Of a stretch of DNA of 64,000 bases, positions 33,167 through 41,915 are shown piece after piece (position 1 is the first letter of the stretch; the number at the start of each line of letters is the position of its first letter). A program made the translations under genes and the position numbers. The notes beneath the pieces were generated by a model that did no database searches, was not told the origin of the DNA, and saw nothing but the letters and a program-made list of their open reading frames with translations. The stretch is from JBDRCC01 sp043822065 [NCBI: archaeon] (GTDB taxonomy: Archaea > Undinarchaeota > CAZHTU01). The stretch spans positions 1 through 64,000 of the forward strand of contig JBDRCC010000022.1 in the NCBI GenBank assembly GCA_043822065.1, in the 5' to 3' direction.

Positions 33167-34474
33167 ATGAAAGCCGTAGTAATCGGGGCTGGGGTTGCAG
33201 GGACGACTGCCGCGCTTGAACTTAAAAAGCTGGACCGGCGGTCAGAAGTGGTCCTGCTTGAAGCAACCAAATACCCGGAATACTCCCACTGCGGAATGCC
33301 GTTTTCCCTTGAGGGCATGTTCCCGCCCGAGAGCCTTATCTCCCACCCGGCAGAGTTCTATAAACGTGCAGGGATAGACCTCCGGCTGAATGCAAAAGTC
33401 AAAAAAATAAAGCCGAAGGAGCGGAAAGTAATTCTTGAGGGCAAAGAAGAGGGTTATGACTACCTAATAATTGCCACTGGCGGAAAGGCGTTTGTCCCGC
33501 CAATTGAGGGAATTGACAAGGAAGGGGTAGCCGGCCTCAACGTAATGGACGAGCTCAAGGAGCTCTTGCGGCTTTCTAAGAAATCAAAGAGGGCGGTCGT
33601 CATAGGCGCCGGCCTCATCGGGCTTGAGACTGCAGTTGCGCTGGAGAGCCTTGGCATTGAAGTGACCGTCGTAGAGATGTTGAACCAGATCATCCCGATA
33701 ATCGACAAGGACATGGCAGAGTATGCCCAGCGCCACATGGAATCCAGAGGAGTAGAATTCAAGCTCGAGAAAAAAGTAGAGCGCATACTCGGCAAGGGCA
33801 ATGTTGAGGGCGTCATGGTTTCTGGGGAGAAAATTGGCTGTGACCTTGTCGTCCTTGCGACAGGCACGCTGGCGAACTCCGGCCTGGCGAAGGACGCAGG
33901 GCTTAAGGCTGGCCCGTTCGGAATAGAGGTTGACGAGTACCTGCGAACAAGCGATGAGAGGATATACGCCATCGGGGACAGTATCCAGGTAAAAGACTTT
34001 TTTTGCAGGAAGTCGTCGGCTGCGCGGCTGAGCAGCATTGCGCTTATCCAGGGAAGAGTCGCCGCGGCAAACATCGCCGGCAGAAAAAAGAGGTTCGACG
34101 GCGGGCTCAACTCCACTGTGACAAAGCTCTTCGACCTGGAAGTGGGGCGGGTTGGGCTTGATTCGAACCTGGCTGGATGCCTTGGGGTTGAGGTGCAGAG
34201 CTCAAAATTCAAGGGCGCATCCAGGATTGAGTATTACCCTGATAAAAAGGACGTGGTTGTAAAGATAATATTCGACAAAAGAGGGAAAGTGCTTGGGTTC
34301 CAGTCGGTCGGGCCGGACTCGTTTGGAAGGGTTGCGGCGCTGGCAATCGGCATACAAAAGGGTGTGACGCTTGAGGACCTGACAAAAGTGGAGTTCCCCT
34401 TCGCCCCGCCAATTTCGCCGGCAATCGAGCCTATCCACGTCGCCGCCGAGCTCGGGCTCAGGAGGCTGAAATGA
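33167..34474 (+). CDS. FAD/NAD(P) pyridine nucleotide-disulfide oxidoreductase (CoA-disulfide reductase / NADH oxidase type)
   Basis: A 435-residue flavoprotein. FAD motif VVIGAGVAGTTAALEL at the N-terminus, redox cysteine in YSHCGMP near residue 44, NAD motif VVIGAGLIGLETAVAL near 144, and second FAD contact IYAIGDSIQV near 268. A single active cysteine rather than a C-x4-C pair places it with CoA-disulfide reductases and NADH oxidases, not with the missing dihydrolipoamide dehydrogenase. It overlaps folD (ATGA), the start of a folD-purN operon. Confidence 0.88.
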   Translation: MKAVVIGAGVAGTTAALELKKLDRRSEVVLLEATKYPEYSHCGMPFSLEGMFPPESLISHPAEFYKRAGIDLRLNAKVKKIKPKERKVILEGKEEGYDYLIIATGGKAFVPPIEGIDKEGVAGLNVMDELKELLRLSKKSKRAVVIGAGLIGLETAVALESLGIEVTVVEMLNQIIPIIDKDMAEYAQRHMESRGVEFKLEKKVERILGKGNVEGVMVSGEKIGCDLVVLATGTLANSGLAKDAGLKAGPFGIEVDEYLRTSDERIYAIGDSIQVKDFFCRKSSAARLSSIALIQGRVAAANIAGRKKRFDGGLNSTVTKLFDLEVGRVGLDSNLAGCLGVEVQSSKFKGASRIEYYPDKKDVVVKIIFDKRGKVLGFQSVGPDSFGRVAALAIGIQKGVTLEDLTKVEFPFAPPISPAIEPIHVAAELGLRRLK

Positions 34475-35316
34475 CTGCAAAGCTGATGGATGGGAAGGCG
34501 GCTGCGCAGGAGGTAGTCGACGCGCTGAAAAAGGAGGTATCCAGCTTCACTAAAAAGCCAGGGCTTGCGCTTATTCTCGTCGGAGACGACCCGGCGTCGA
34601 AGATTTATACTGCCAGCAAGGAGAAGCGCTGTGCAGAGATAGGCATCAGGTCGGAGATGAACCGCCTGCCGGAGAAGACGAGCCAGAGGGAGCTCATTTC
34701 GCTGATTGAGAAGCTGAACAAAGACAACAGCATCCACGGGATAATCGTCCAGCTTCCCCTGCCAAAGCACCTTGACCCGGCCGAAGCTGCAGCCAAGATA
34801 AGCCAGGACAAGGATGTCGACGGGATTTCCCCTGCAAATATGGGGCGGCTTTTGAGGGGGGAAGACTGCCTTGTGCCGTGCACCCCGCAGGGCATAATGT
34901 ACCTGCTGAAAAAGTATGGGGTTGAGATAAACGGCAAACGGGCGTCAATCGTCGGGAGGTCAAACATCGTAGGCAAACCGGTTTCAGTCCTTCTGCTCAA
35001 CGAGCACGCAACAGTAACCATATGCCATTCGAGGACGGCAGACCTTTGCGCAGAGACAAAAAAGGCTGACATCCTCGTCGCCGCGGTTGGGAAAGCAAGG
35101 ATGATTAAGGCAGACATGGTCAAGAAAGGGGCGGCAGTCATCGACGTCGGCATGAACCGGACCGCAGACGGCCTCGCGGGTGATGTGGATTTTGACTCAG
35201 TGAGCAAAATCGCAGGCTGGATAACGCCAGTGCCGGGCGGGGTGGGCTTGATGACTGTTGCTATGCTCATGAAAAACACGGTTGAAGCCTACAAGAGGCT
35301 GGAGGGCTTGAAATGA
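34471..35316 (+). CDS. folD: Methylenetetrahydrofolate dehydrogenase / cyclohydrolase
   Basis: A 281-residue bifunctional enzyme converting methylene-THF to 10-formyl-THF via methenyl-THF with NADP. YTASKEKRCAEIG contains the cyclohydrolase tyrosine and lysine (YxxxK), QLPLPKHL the folate motif, KDVDGISPAN the conserved D, and GRSNIVGKPVSVLLL the nucleotide fold. C-terminal TPVPGGVGLMTVAMLM is standard. Overlaps both neighbours by 4 nt; purN uses its 10-formyl-THF product. Confidence 0.98.
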   Translation: MTAKLMDGKAAAQEVVDALKKEVSSFTKKPGLALILVGDDPASKIYTASKEKRCAEIGIRSEMNRLPEKTSQRELISLIEKLNKDNSIHGIIVQLPLPKHLDPAEAAAKISQDKDVDGISPANMGRLLRGEDCLVPCTPQGIMYLLKKYGVEINGKRASIVGRSNIVGKPVSVLLLNEHATVTICHSRTADLCAETKKADILVAAVGKARMIKADMVKKGAAVIDVGMNRTADGLAGDVDFDSVSKIAGWITPVPGGVGLMTVAMLMKNTVEAYKRLEGLK

Positions 35317-35927
35317 CAAACATTGCAGTTCTTGTTTCCGGCCGCGGCTCAAACCTGCAGGCGCTGATTGACCGGGCTGAGTCGGGATACATCCCTGGCA
35401 AAATCACAGTCGTCATTTCCAACAAGAAAGATGCCTACGGGCTCGAGAGGGCGCGAAAGCATGGAATCCCAGCGGAGTATGTCCATATGGAACCAGGCGA
35501 AGCGCGCGAGGAATATGACAAAAAAATAATTACGGTTCTTGAAAAATACAAGGTGGACCTCGTGTGCCTCGCAGGCTACATGTTCATTGTCAGCCCGCAA
35601 TTCGTCAAGAGATACAAGTACTGCATGATGAATGTCCACCCGGCTTTGCTTCCGGCATTTGCAGGCGGGACGCACGCCCAGAAAGAGGCGATTGACTGGG
35701 GCGTCAAGGTCGCAGGATGCACGGTCCATTTCGTCACAGACGAGGTTGACGGAGGGCCGATAATAGTCCAAAAGACGGTCCCTGTGCTTGAGAACGATAA
35801 TATTGAAACGATCTCAAGAAGGATTCTCAGGCAGGAGCACAGGGCGTATTCGGAAGCAGTCAGGCTCTTCTGCGAGGGGAGACTCAAAGTGGAGGGCAGA
35901 AAAGTGAAGGTGCTCCCTGAGAAATGA
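35313..35927 (+). CDS. purN: Phosphoribosylglycinamide formyltransferase
   Basis: A 204-residue enzyme that formylates GAR with 10-formyl-THF, step three of purine synthesis. LVSGRGSNLQALID is the N-terminal phosphate-binding loop, NVHPALLPAF holds the catalytic N and H, and TVHFVTDEVDGGPII supplies the catalytic D. The start overlaps folD, linking formyl donor and user. Confidence 0.96.
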   Translation: MTNIAVLVSGRGSNLQALIDRAESGYIPGKITVVISNKKDAYGLERARKHGIPAEYVHMEPGEAREEYDKKIITVLEKYKVDLVCLAGYMFIVSPQFVKRYKYCMMNVHPALLPAFAGGTHAQKEAIDWGVKVAGCTVHFVTDEVDGGPIIVQKTVPVLENDNIETISRRILRQEHRAYSEAVRLFCEGRLKVEGRKVKVLPEK

Positions 35928-35949
35928 TTTAAAATGGAGGGGGATTAGT

Positions 35950-36681
35950 TTGGCTATGAAACCTAAGATGTTAGACGCTCTAAAGCTGGAGCCGGCGGAA
36001 AAGCTGACTGTACTGATTGGGCTTTTTATTGCATCGCTTGTTGCTGCAAACCTCCTTGGAAACAAGATAAGCGTCCTTGCCGGGATAAGCGTCTCAGTCG
36101 GCATATTCGCGTACCCGATAACGTTCCTTATTGCGAACATATTCGGGGAAGTTGACGGGCCAAGAATCCCCAGAATGCTTGTTGTAAGCGGCATCGTCTC
36201 GATAATTGCAGTTTTGGTGCTCACGTCAGTCTCGATTGCCCTGCCGCCAGCGGCGCGGTTCACCTACAACGACGCATACGTGCAGGTGTTTTCCTCGACC
36301 CGCAGGATAATGGTCGGGAGCCTCGTAGCATTTGCATTCGCGCAGATGCTCAACATCCGGCTCTTCGACGCGCTCAAGGGGCGCCTATCCGGCAAGCATG
36401 CATGGCTTAGGTACAACGCAGCAGTCACAACGAGCCAGTTTTTCGACACTGCAGTATTCTACTTCATTGCGTTCTACAAATTGACGCCAACGTTCACGGG
36501 GCCATTCGTTATTTCACTCATATTCCCCTACTGGTTCATGAAGTGCGCCTTCTCGCTCCTCAGCACGCCGGTTTTCTACGGCGGCGTGAAATGGTTCAAG
36601 AAAGGCGCAAAGCCAGGGCTTCCGCCCATGGCAATCCCAGTTTCGGCGCCTCAGCCTGCGGCCCACAGGAAAAAAAGGTAA
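35950..36681 (+). CDS. Queuosine-precursor-type transporter (YhhQ/VUT family)
   Basis: Start TTG at 35950 fits the GGAGGGG at 35936-35942 better than the ATG at 35956. The 243-residue protein has six membrane helices. LVAANLLGNKIS near residue 35, YPITFLIANIFGE and the late helix FDTAVFYFIAFY match the YhhQ/DUF165 family, which imports queuosine precursors such as preQ1 in bacteria. In archaea it could feed archaeosine or queuosine-like salvage, or another vitamin. Stops back to back with the convergent DHPS-N gene. Confidence 0.8.
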   Translation: MAMKPKMLDALKLEPAEKLTVLIGLFIASLVAANLLGNKISVLAGISVSVGIFAYPITFLIANIFGEVDGPRIPRMLVVSGIVSIIAVLVLTSVSIALPPAARFTYNDAYVQVFSSTRRIMVGSLVAFAFAQMLNIRLFDALKGRLSGKHAWLRYNAAVTTSQFFDTAVFYFIAFYKLTPTFTGPFVISLIFPYWFMKCAFSLLSTPVFYGGVKWFKKGAKPGLPPMAIPVSAPQPAAHRKKR

Positions 36682-37017
36682 TCAGCCGAGGAGCTTTTCA
36701 ATCCGCGCTGCGAACTCAGGGCACCCATGGACATTGTTGCGGAGGCTCCCGACTGCGCGGCGGTACTGGGCTACCGTTCCCAGGAGGAGGACATCCGTCT
36801 GCTTGACTTTGCAGGTCACAGTCCCGGCTGCGACTGCAGCGTCTCCGCCGGCAGAAAGCATTGTCTGCTTCAATATGTTTGCGGACCCAGCTGGAACTTT
36901 TTCAATCAGAATAAGCCGGAATTTTGCCTTTGGGAGCATTATTTCAATGCCCTCCCTCTGGCTTCCGAGGTCCCGCATCGCCTTTTCAGCATCGATTTCA
37001 GGTATCCGCCTGTCCAT
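36682..37017 (-). CDS. Stand-alone N-terminal domain of dihydropteroate synthase
   Basis: A 111-residue protein. ILKQTMLSAGGDAAVAAGTV and TDVLLLGTVAQYRRAVGSL closely follow the pattern found at the N-terminus of a subgroup of large dihydropteroate synthases (KQEMLSLGGDAA and DVLLMGT). The TIM-barrel catalytic domain is absent; the next ORF is on the other strand. It is downstream of folC on the same strand with a 20-nt gap. It could bind pterin or a folate intermediate, or regulate folate synthesis. The function is inferred. Confidence 0.7.
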   Translation of the reverse strand: MDRRIPEIDAEKAMRDLGSQREGIEIMLPKAKFRLILIEKVPAGSANILKQTMLSAGGDAAVAAGTVTCKVKQTDVLLLGTVAQYRRAVGSLRNNVHGCPEFAARIEKLLG

Positions 37018-37037
37018 GCTCTGAGAACCCCTGCTGC

Positions 37038-38285
37038 TTATTTAGGAGTTTCGAAGGAAACCACTTTACGCCACCTCTGCCGCGCCTCGCCGGCAAGGAA
37101 AATTGAGCCGGTTATTACAACTATTGAATCTGAATCTGCCTCCTTGAGGGCAGAGTCGACTGCCTTGCTGAGCGGTGTGCGTATTGCAAAGTTTCCGCTT
37201 GCGTAACTAACCATTTTTTCTGGGTCTGCAGACCTCGGCTTCGAATATTTGGTCAAGATTATTTTTGAGGCGGATTTGGATATCCGTCCGAGCATGGCGC
37301 GTATGTCCTTGTCCTTTGATGCACCAAAGACAAATATTTTTCTTTTTCTGATTGAGTCGAGTGTGCTGCAGAGCGCGTCTACGCCGGCAGGGTTGTGGTC
37401 GGCGGACAGAATGACAATCGGGCGTGTTTGCATGACCTCGAACCGCCCCGGCCAAAAGGAGTTAGAAATTCCTCTGACAATATGCTCCTGTTTTATTCCA
37501 AGCACCTCTGCTGCAGAAACTGCAACCGCTGCATTTTTCCTCTGGAAGCCGCCAAGCATCTTTGTCTCGAGGCTGTAGCCGTTTATCCTGAAAGCCTGGC
37601 GTTTGAAGTCTGAAGAGATTGGAGCTATCCCGCGGCTCGACGCCCGGATTAGCCTGCAGTTCTTCACCTTGCACACGTTGGAAAGGTACTGGACGACCTC
37701 CTGCTTGTCAGAGCCGGTAACGAGCACCTTGCCCTGCCGGATTATGCCTGCCTTCTCCTTTGCTATTTCTAGAACCGTGCTGCCAAGTACCTTCGTGTGG
37801 TCTAAGTCGACGTTAGTTATTATCGACAGCTCAGGCTCTGCGACATTGGTCGCATCATATCTTCCGCCAAGACCAACTTCTATAACAGCGTAATCAACGT
37901 TCTTTTCTAAGAAGTACAGAAAAGCCGCGGCAGTTAAGACTTCAAAGTGGGTTGCGCCGTATTTTTCCTGAAGCGGCCTGATTCTCGAAATGAGCCGCGC
38001 AAGGTCCCGCCCGGGTATCTTAGTTTTGTCAACGAGGATGCGCTCGCGGTCGTCACTCAGAGGAGGGGAGGTGTATGTCCCCACCTTTAGTCCGGATTCC
38101 AAGAGGATAGAGCTTAGCATCATCGAGACTGAACCCTTGCCGTTTGTGCCGCCAACTATCACGGTCTTGCATTTGAGCTGGGGGCTGCCAAGCTCCGCGC
38201 ATATTTGTCGGATTCGCCCGAGCCCGAGGTGGGAGCCGAACTGCTCAAGCCCCTCAAGGTATGCTTTAGTCTCAGCGAGATTCAT
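37038..38285 (-). CDS. folC: Folylpolyglutamate / dihydrofolate synthase
   Basis: A 415-residue Mur-ligase-family enzyme. GGTNGKGSVSMML is the P-loop, YAVIEVGLGGRYDATNV the second ATP motif, and ITNVDLDHTKVLGST the metal-binding region. It adds glutamate to dihydropteroate or folates so they are retained and preferred by folate enzymes. This supports true folate use rather than methanopterin. A minus-strand TATA-like AATTTAAAT lies about 38320-38328. The DHPS-N gene follows. Confidence 0.95.
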   Translation of the reverse strand: MNLAETKAYLEGLEQFGSHLGLGRIRQICAELGSPQLKCKTVIVGGTNGKGSVSMMLSSILLESGLKVGTYTSPPLSDDRERILVDKTKIPGRDLARLISRIRPLQEKYGATHFEVLTAAAFLYFLEKNVDYAVIEVGLGGRYDATNVAEPELSIITNVDLDHTKVLGSTVLEIAKEKAGIIRQGKVLVTGSDKQEVVQYLSNVCKVKNCRLIRASSRGIAPISSDFKRQAFRINGYSLETKMLGGFQRKNAAVAVSAAEVLGIKQEHIVRGISNSFWPGRFEVMQTRPIVILSADHNPAGVDALCSTLDSIRKRKIFVFGASKDKDIRAMLGRISKSASKIILTKYSKPRSADPEKMVSYASGNFAIRTPLSKAVDSALKEADSDSIVVITGSIFLAGEARQRWRKVVSFETPK

Positions 38286-38393
38286 TAAAACCCCAAAATC
38301 AAGCCTCCGAACGCCCCGCGATTTAAATTAGTTGCCTTTTTCAAAAAAGAAACATTTATATCCAGTTCTGCAAATATCTTAGTGGTGGTGCAC

Positions 38394-38618
38394 ATGACGG
38401 AAGTATCGTGCCCAGATTGTCAAAACAAAATTAAGATAGACAAAGAACTGTCTGAAGAGCCAACGGACATCTCCTGCCCAGAGTGCCTTTCAGACCTTAG
38501 GGTTACCAAGAACGGAGACGACGTTACCGTCCGCTCGATAGAGGAGGCTGAGCTCCTCGGCGTAGTAAAGAAAGACGAAAGCAAGTACTCAGATTCTGCG
38601 TTCGGCCAGTATGACTAA
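38394..38618 (+). CDS. Small zinc-ribbon protein (LysW-like)
   Basis: ATG at 38394 gives 74 residues; CATTTATATCC (38351-38361) predicts a start near 38382 and a short leader with GGTGGTG. C-P-D-C near residue 6 and C-P-E-C near residue 31 form a four-cysteine ribbon, followed by an acidic helix. It resembles the amino-group carrier LysW/ArgW in shape, but the usual C-terminal EDWGE glutamate is absent (it ends FGQYD), so carrier function is doubtful. The stop overlaps the convergent purH end. Confidence 0.65.
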   Translation: MTEVSCPDCQNKIKIDKELSEEPTDISCPECLSDLRVTKNGDDVTVRSIEEAELLGVVKKDESKYSDSAFGQYD

Positions 38619-39547
38619 ATCCCGTGCTTGAATGCGCGTATGCCTGTGAATGCAAGGGCTATGCCCTTCAGGTCTGCGGCTTTTATGACTTCCTCGTCCC
38701 GCTTAGAGCCACCCGGCTCGATTGCCGCAGTCACCCCGATTTTTGCGGCTTCGCCGATGCTGTCTGCAAACGGGAAGAACCCGTCTGACGCGAGGACTGG
38801 GTGTTTTACGCCTTTTTCCTTGGCTTTCTGGATTGTTATCCTGACTGAGTCCACGCGGTTCGGCTGTCCGGTGCCTATTCCGACAGTCACCTGATCCTTT
38901 GCCAGGACGATGCCGTTCGACTTGACGTGTTTGACCACTTTCCAGGCAAAGAGCAGGTCCTCGAACTGGGCCGCGGTCGGCTTTTTTGCCGTGACTATTT
39001 TCAGCCCAGCCTTTGTGACTTTTTTCGTATCGTGCTGCTGGACAAGGTAGAATTTCCCAACCTTGACAACGTCAGGCTGCCTGAAGTCAAGAAGAGAAGT
39101 CTTTACGACCCGGAGGTCGGGCTTCGTCCGGAGGACTTTGAGCGCGTCTGGCGAGTAGGATGGGGCTATGATGACTTCTTTGAAGGATTTCACAATCTCT
39201 TTTGCGGTCTTTTGGTCAACCTGCCGGTTTGCCGCGACAATGCCGCCGAATGCAGAGATGGGATCCGCCTCAAGGGCGCGCTTGTATGCGGTTGATATGT
39301 CCTTCGCAACAGCAACCCCGCATGGCAGCTGGTGCTTTATTATTGCAACAGCCGGCTTGGAGAATTCATAGACGAGCTCCTCGGCACAGGCTGCGTCGAA
39401 GATGTTGTTGTAGGAGAGCTCCTTGCCCTGGTACTGCTTTATTTTGCCGCCGGAGGAATAGACTGCAGCAGGCTGGTGCGGGTTCTCGCCGTAGCGTGGA
39501 GTCATGACTTTTTTCAGCTTCAGCTTGAATTCGCGCGGAAATGCCAT
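38615..39547 (-). CDS. purH: AICAR transformylase, stand-alone (PurH C-terminal domain)
   Basis: MAFPREF at 39547 is chosen as start, with CTATTTAA on the minus strand about 25 nt upstream. About 310 residues correspond to the formyltransferase half of PurH (usually around 500 residues): RYGENPHQPAAVY, the catalytic KH in AIIKHQLPCGVAVA, DPISAFGGIVA and ASDGFFPFADSI. The N-terminal IMP cyclohydrolase domain is missing, so ring closure must be done by another protein. It consumes 10-formyl-THF from FolD. Confidence 0.93.
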   Translation of the reverse strand: MAFPREFKLKLKKVMTPRYGENPHQPAAVYSSGGKIKQYQGKELSYNNIFDAACAEELVYEFSKPAVAIIKHQLPCGVAVAKDISTAYKRALEADPISAFGGIVAANRQVDQKTAKEIVKSFKEVIIAPSYSPDALKVLRTKPDLRVVKTSLLDFRQPDVVKVGKFYLVQQHDTKKVTKAGLKIVTAKKPTAAQFEDLLFAWKVVKHVKSNGIVLAKDQVTVGIGTGQPNRVDSVRITIQKAKEKGVKHPVLASDGFFPFADSIGEAAKIGVTAAIEPGGSKRDEEVIKAADLKGIALAFTGIRAFKHGI

Positions 39548-39657
39548 GGATAAACATACGTAGGGGGCGTTAAATAGATTTTCGGGCAAGCATAAATTTT
39601 TTAAATAGGGAGTTCATTCATACACAATCTTGGTTTTTAGGGATGTGGGCACAATAG

Positions 39658-41046
39658 ATGGGTAAAGACCTTCCGTCGAAGTACATAAAGCCCAGGTGGC
39701 CGTTTCTCCAGTGCGACAAGAGGGGCTACATGGTCATCGATGGAGTCCCCATACGCGACATCATAAAAAAGCACGGCACGCCAATTTACGTAATGGTCGA
39801 GAGCGAGATACGGCGCAGGATGCAGATGTTCAAGCACGGAATTCCTTACCCGAAGGTAAAGATACAGTACGCAAGCAAGTGCAACTCCAACCTTGAGATA
39901 CTGAGGATAGCAAAGGAGGAGGGGCTTGAGCAGGACGCGAGCAGCACTGGCGAGATAATCCTTGGGCTTATGGCCGGGTTCAAGCCGGAGCAGATAAACT
40001 ACACTAACCTGTACAAGACGGAGCAGGATGTCCTTTTTGCTGCGAAAATAGGCGTCAATTCAGTTTCTGCAGACTCGGTAGAGGAGCTTCGGATGATTGC
40101 AAAGGTCTGCAAGAGCATAAAGCACCACATAAAAATCGCACTGCGGATAAACCCGATGATTGACGTCGGGAGCTACACATCGCGGAAGCTGAAGTACGGC
40201 ATTCCGCACCACTACGCCAAGAGGGCGATAGACTTTGTGAAAAAAAGCCCGTACATGCAGCTTGTCGGCCTGCACTTCCACGGAGGATACATCTCCAACC
40301 CAAAGATTTACGAGGAGGCGGCGAAAAAGCTGCTCAACCTGGCAAAGTACTGTGAAAGCATAGGTGTAAAGCTGAAGTTCATAGACCTTGGCGGGGGGTT
40401 CCCGATAAAGCACACGAACCGGGAAGTATTCACAGTGCAGGACTTCGGGCCAAAGTTTGCGGAGTTCTTCAGGAAGCAGCTAGAGGTGATGGGGCTGCCG
40501 ATGTACACGCTCATCTTCGAGCCGGGAAAGGCGATTGTAGGGAACGCAGGAATCGGGCTTACGACTGTTGTGAGCAGCAAGAGGGTCTCGCGGAGGAATT
40601 TCCTTGTGGTAGACGCGTCAACTTACGCCTTCGTCCCGGACCCGCTGATATGCGACTGGTATTATGAAATACTGCCTGCAAGCGACCTGAAGCGGAGGAG
40701 GTCGACGGTCTATGACATAGGCGGCAGCACATGCGACGCATGGGACATAATAGGGACTAACAGGTGGCTGCCCACGATGTCTGCAGGGGAAAACCTCGCG
40801 ATAATGGACTGCGGCGCGTACAGCTCGGTCCTTGCATCGAATTTCAACACGCTGAAGAAGGCGTCAATGGTCATGGTATGGAAGGATGGGACGTTCAGCC
40901 TGATACGGAGGCGGGACAGGTACTCTGAGATGTTTGCGCCTGAGCTTGACGTCCTGCGCGAGCCTAAGCCCAAGGAGCTGAAGAGCCTCTACAACACATA
41001 CCGCGTAGATATACAAAAATTCTGGGGAAACAAGAAGAAAAAATGA
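39658..41046 (+). CDS. PLP-dependent Orn/DAP/Arg decarboxylase family protein
   Basis: A 462-residue fold-type III decarboxylase. PLP lysine lies in YASKCNSN near residue 79, with LHFHGGYIS (family HxHxGS position), GGGFPI, FEPGKAIVGNAG and GSTCDAWD, the last holding the active-site cysteine of the neighbouring subunit. Length is near that of diaminopimelate decarboxylase (LysA). The next gene is an agmatinase, so arginine decarboxylation to agmatine is the more likely role. Most archaea use pyruvoyl-type arginine decarboxylases, which would make this unusual. Confidence 0.85.
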   Translation: MGKDLPSKYIKPRWPFLQCDKRGYMVIDGVPIRDIIKKHGTPIYVMVESEIRRRMQMFKHGIPYPKVKIQYASKCNSNLEILRIAKEEGLEQDASSTGEIILGLMAGFKPEQINYTNLYKTEQDVLFAAKIGVNSVSADSVEELRMIAKVCKSIKHHIKIALRINPMIDVGSYTSRKLKYGIPHHYAKRAIDFVKKSPYMQLVGLHFHGGYISNPKIYEEAAKKLLNLAKYCESIGVKLKFIDLGGGFPIKHTNREVFTVQDFGPKFAEFFRKQLEVMGLPMYTLIFEPGKAIVGNAGIGLTTVVSSKRVSRRNFLVVDASTYAFVPDPLICDWYYEILPASDLKRRRSTVYDIGGSTCDAWDIIGTNRWLPTMSAGENLAIMDCGAYSSVLASNFNTLKKASMVMVWKDGTFSLIRRRDRYSEMFAPELDVLREPKPKELKSLYNTYRVDIQKFWGNKKKK

Positions 41047-41915
41047 CCTATCTGCCGCGCTATAATTTTGGGATGCTGCCGGAGGAGTACTCCAACTACA
41101 AGGACTCGCGAGTGGTCATACTGCCGGTGCCGTACGGCGCTACTGTTTCTTACATGGCGGGAACGCACTTGGGGCCGGACGCCGTAATAAAGGCTTCCCA
41201 GAACATGGAGTTGTATGACCGGAAACTTGGCAGCATTTTCGAATGCGGGATACACACCCTCCCCAGCCTTGAGCCAGTCATCGACCCGGAGGAGATGGTA
41301 AACCAGGTTGAGGTGGCGTGCACTGAGCACCTTAAGAAGGGAAAATTCGTCGCCATGATTGGCGGGGAGCACTCGCTTACAACCGGAGCCGTTCGGGCGG
41401 CAAAAACAGAATACAGAGATTTGTCAGTACTCCAGCTTGACGCGCACGCAGACCTGCGGGAGGAGTACGAGGGCACAAAGTACAACCACGCCTGCGTCAT
41501 GAACTGCGTCTCTGAAATATGCGATTTTGCAGGCGTCGGGATACGAAGCCTTTCGGAAGAGGAAGGCGAGCTTATCAAAGCCAAAGGCTGCAAGGAGTAT
41601 TACGCTGAGGACATTGCAAAGAGGGCTGGCGCAATGGACAACGCGATAGAAAGCCTCTCGAACGATGTCTACGTCACAATCGACCTCGACGCGTTCGACC
41701 CGTCAATAATGCCGGCTGTCGGCACGCCTGAGCCTGGCGGGCTCGGCTGGTACCAAACTCTGGACTTCCTCGAAAAAGTTTTTAAGAAAAAAAACGTTGT
41801 GGGGTTCGACATCGTAGAGCTTTGCCCGATTCCAGGAATCATCTTCCCAGATTTCACAGCGGCAAAGCTGGTTTACAAGCTCATAGGATTCAAGGCAAGG
41901 GAGGGGTTCAAGTGA
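41043..41915 (+). CDS. speB: Agmatinase / ureohydrolase
   Basis: A 290-residue ureohydrolase with the binuclear manganese motifs GGEHSLT, LDAHADLREEY and VTIDLDAFDPSIMPAVGTPEPGG. It hydrolyses agmatine to putrescine and urea, next to a decarboxylase that could make agmatine; overlap with that gene is ATGA. It overlaps the Hsp20 gene (GTGA). Formiminoglutamase or guanidinobutyrase activity is possible but context favours agmatinase. Confidence 0.92.
   Translation: MTYLPRYNFGMLPEEYSNYKDSRVVILPVPYGATVSYMAGTHLGPDAVIKASQNMELYDRKLGSIFECGIHTLPSLEPVIDPEEMVNQVEVACTEHLKKGKFVAMIGGEHSLTTGAVRAAKTEYRDLSVLQLDAHADLREEYEGTKYNHACVMNCVSEICDFAGVGIRSLSEEEGELIKAKGCKEYYAEDIAKRAGAMDNAIESLSNDVYVTIDLDAFDPSIMPAVGTPEPGGLGWYQTLDFLEKVFKKKNVVGFDIVELCPIPGIIFPDFTAAKLVYKLIGFKAREGFK

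Noticed and set aside
33167-34474. Dihydrolipoamide dehydrogenase (missing GcvL)
   Set aside because: Has one active cysteine (SHCGMP) in place of the C-x4-C pair needed for that activity.
38394-38618. Genuine LysW amino-group carrier
   Set aside because: Cysteine pairs fit, but the essential C-terminal glutamate motif is missing and no lysX/argX genes are nearby.
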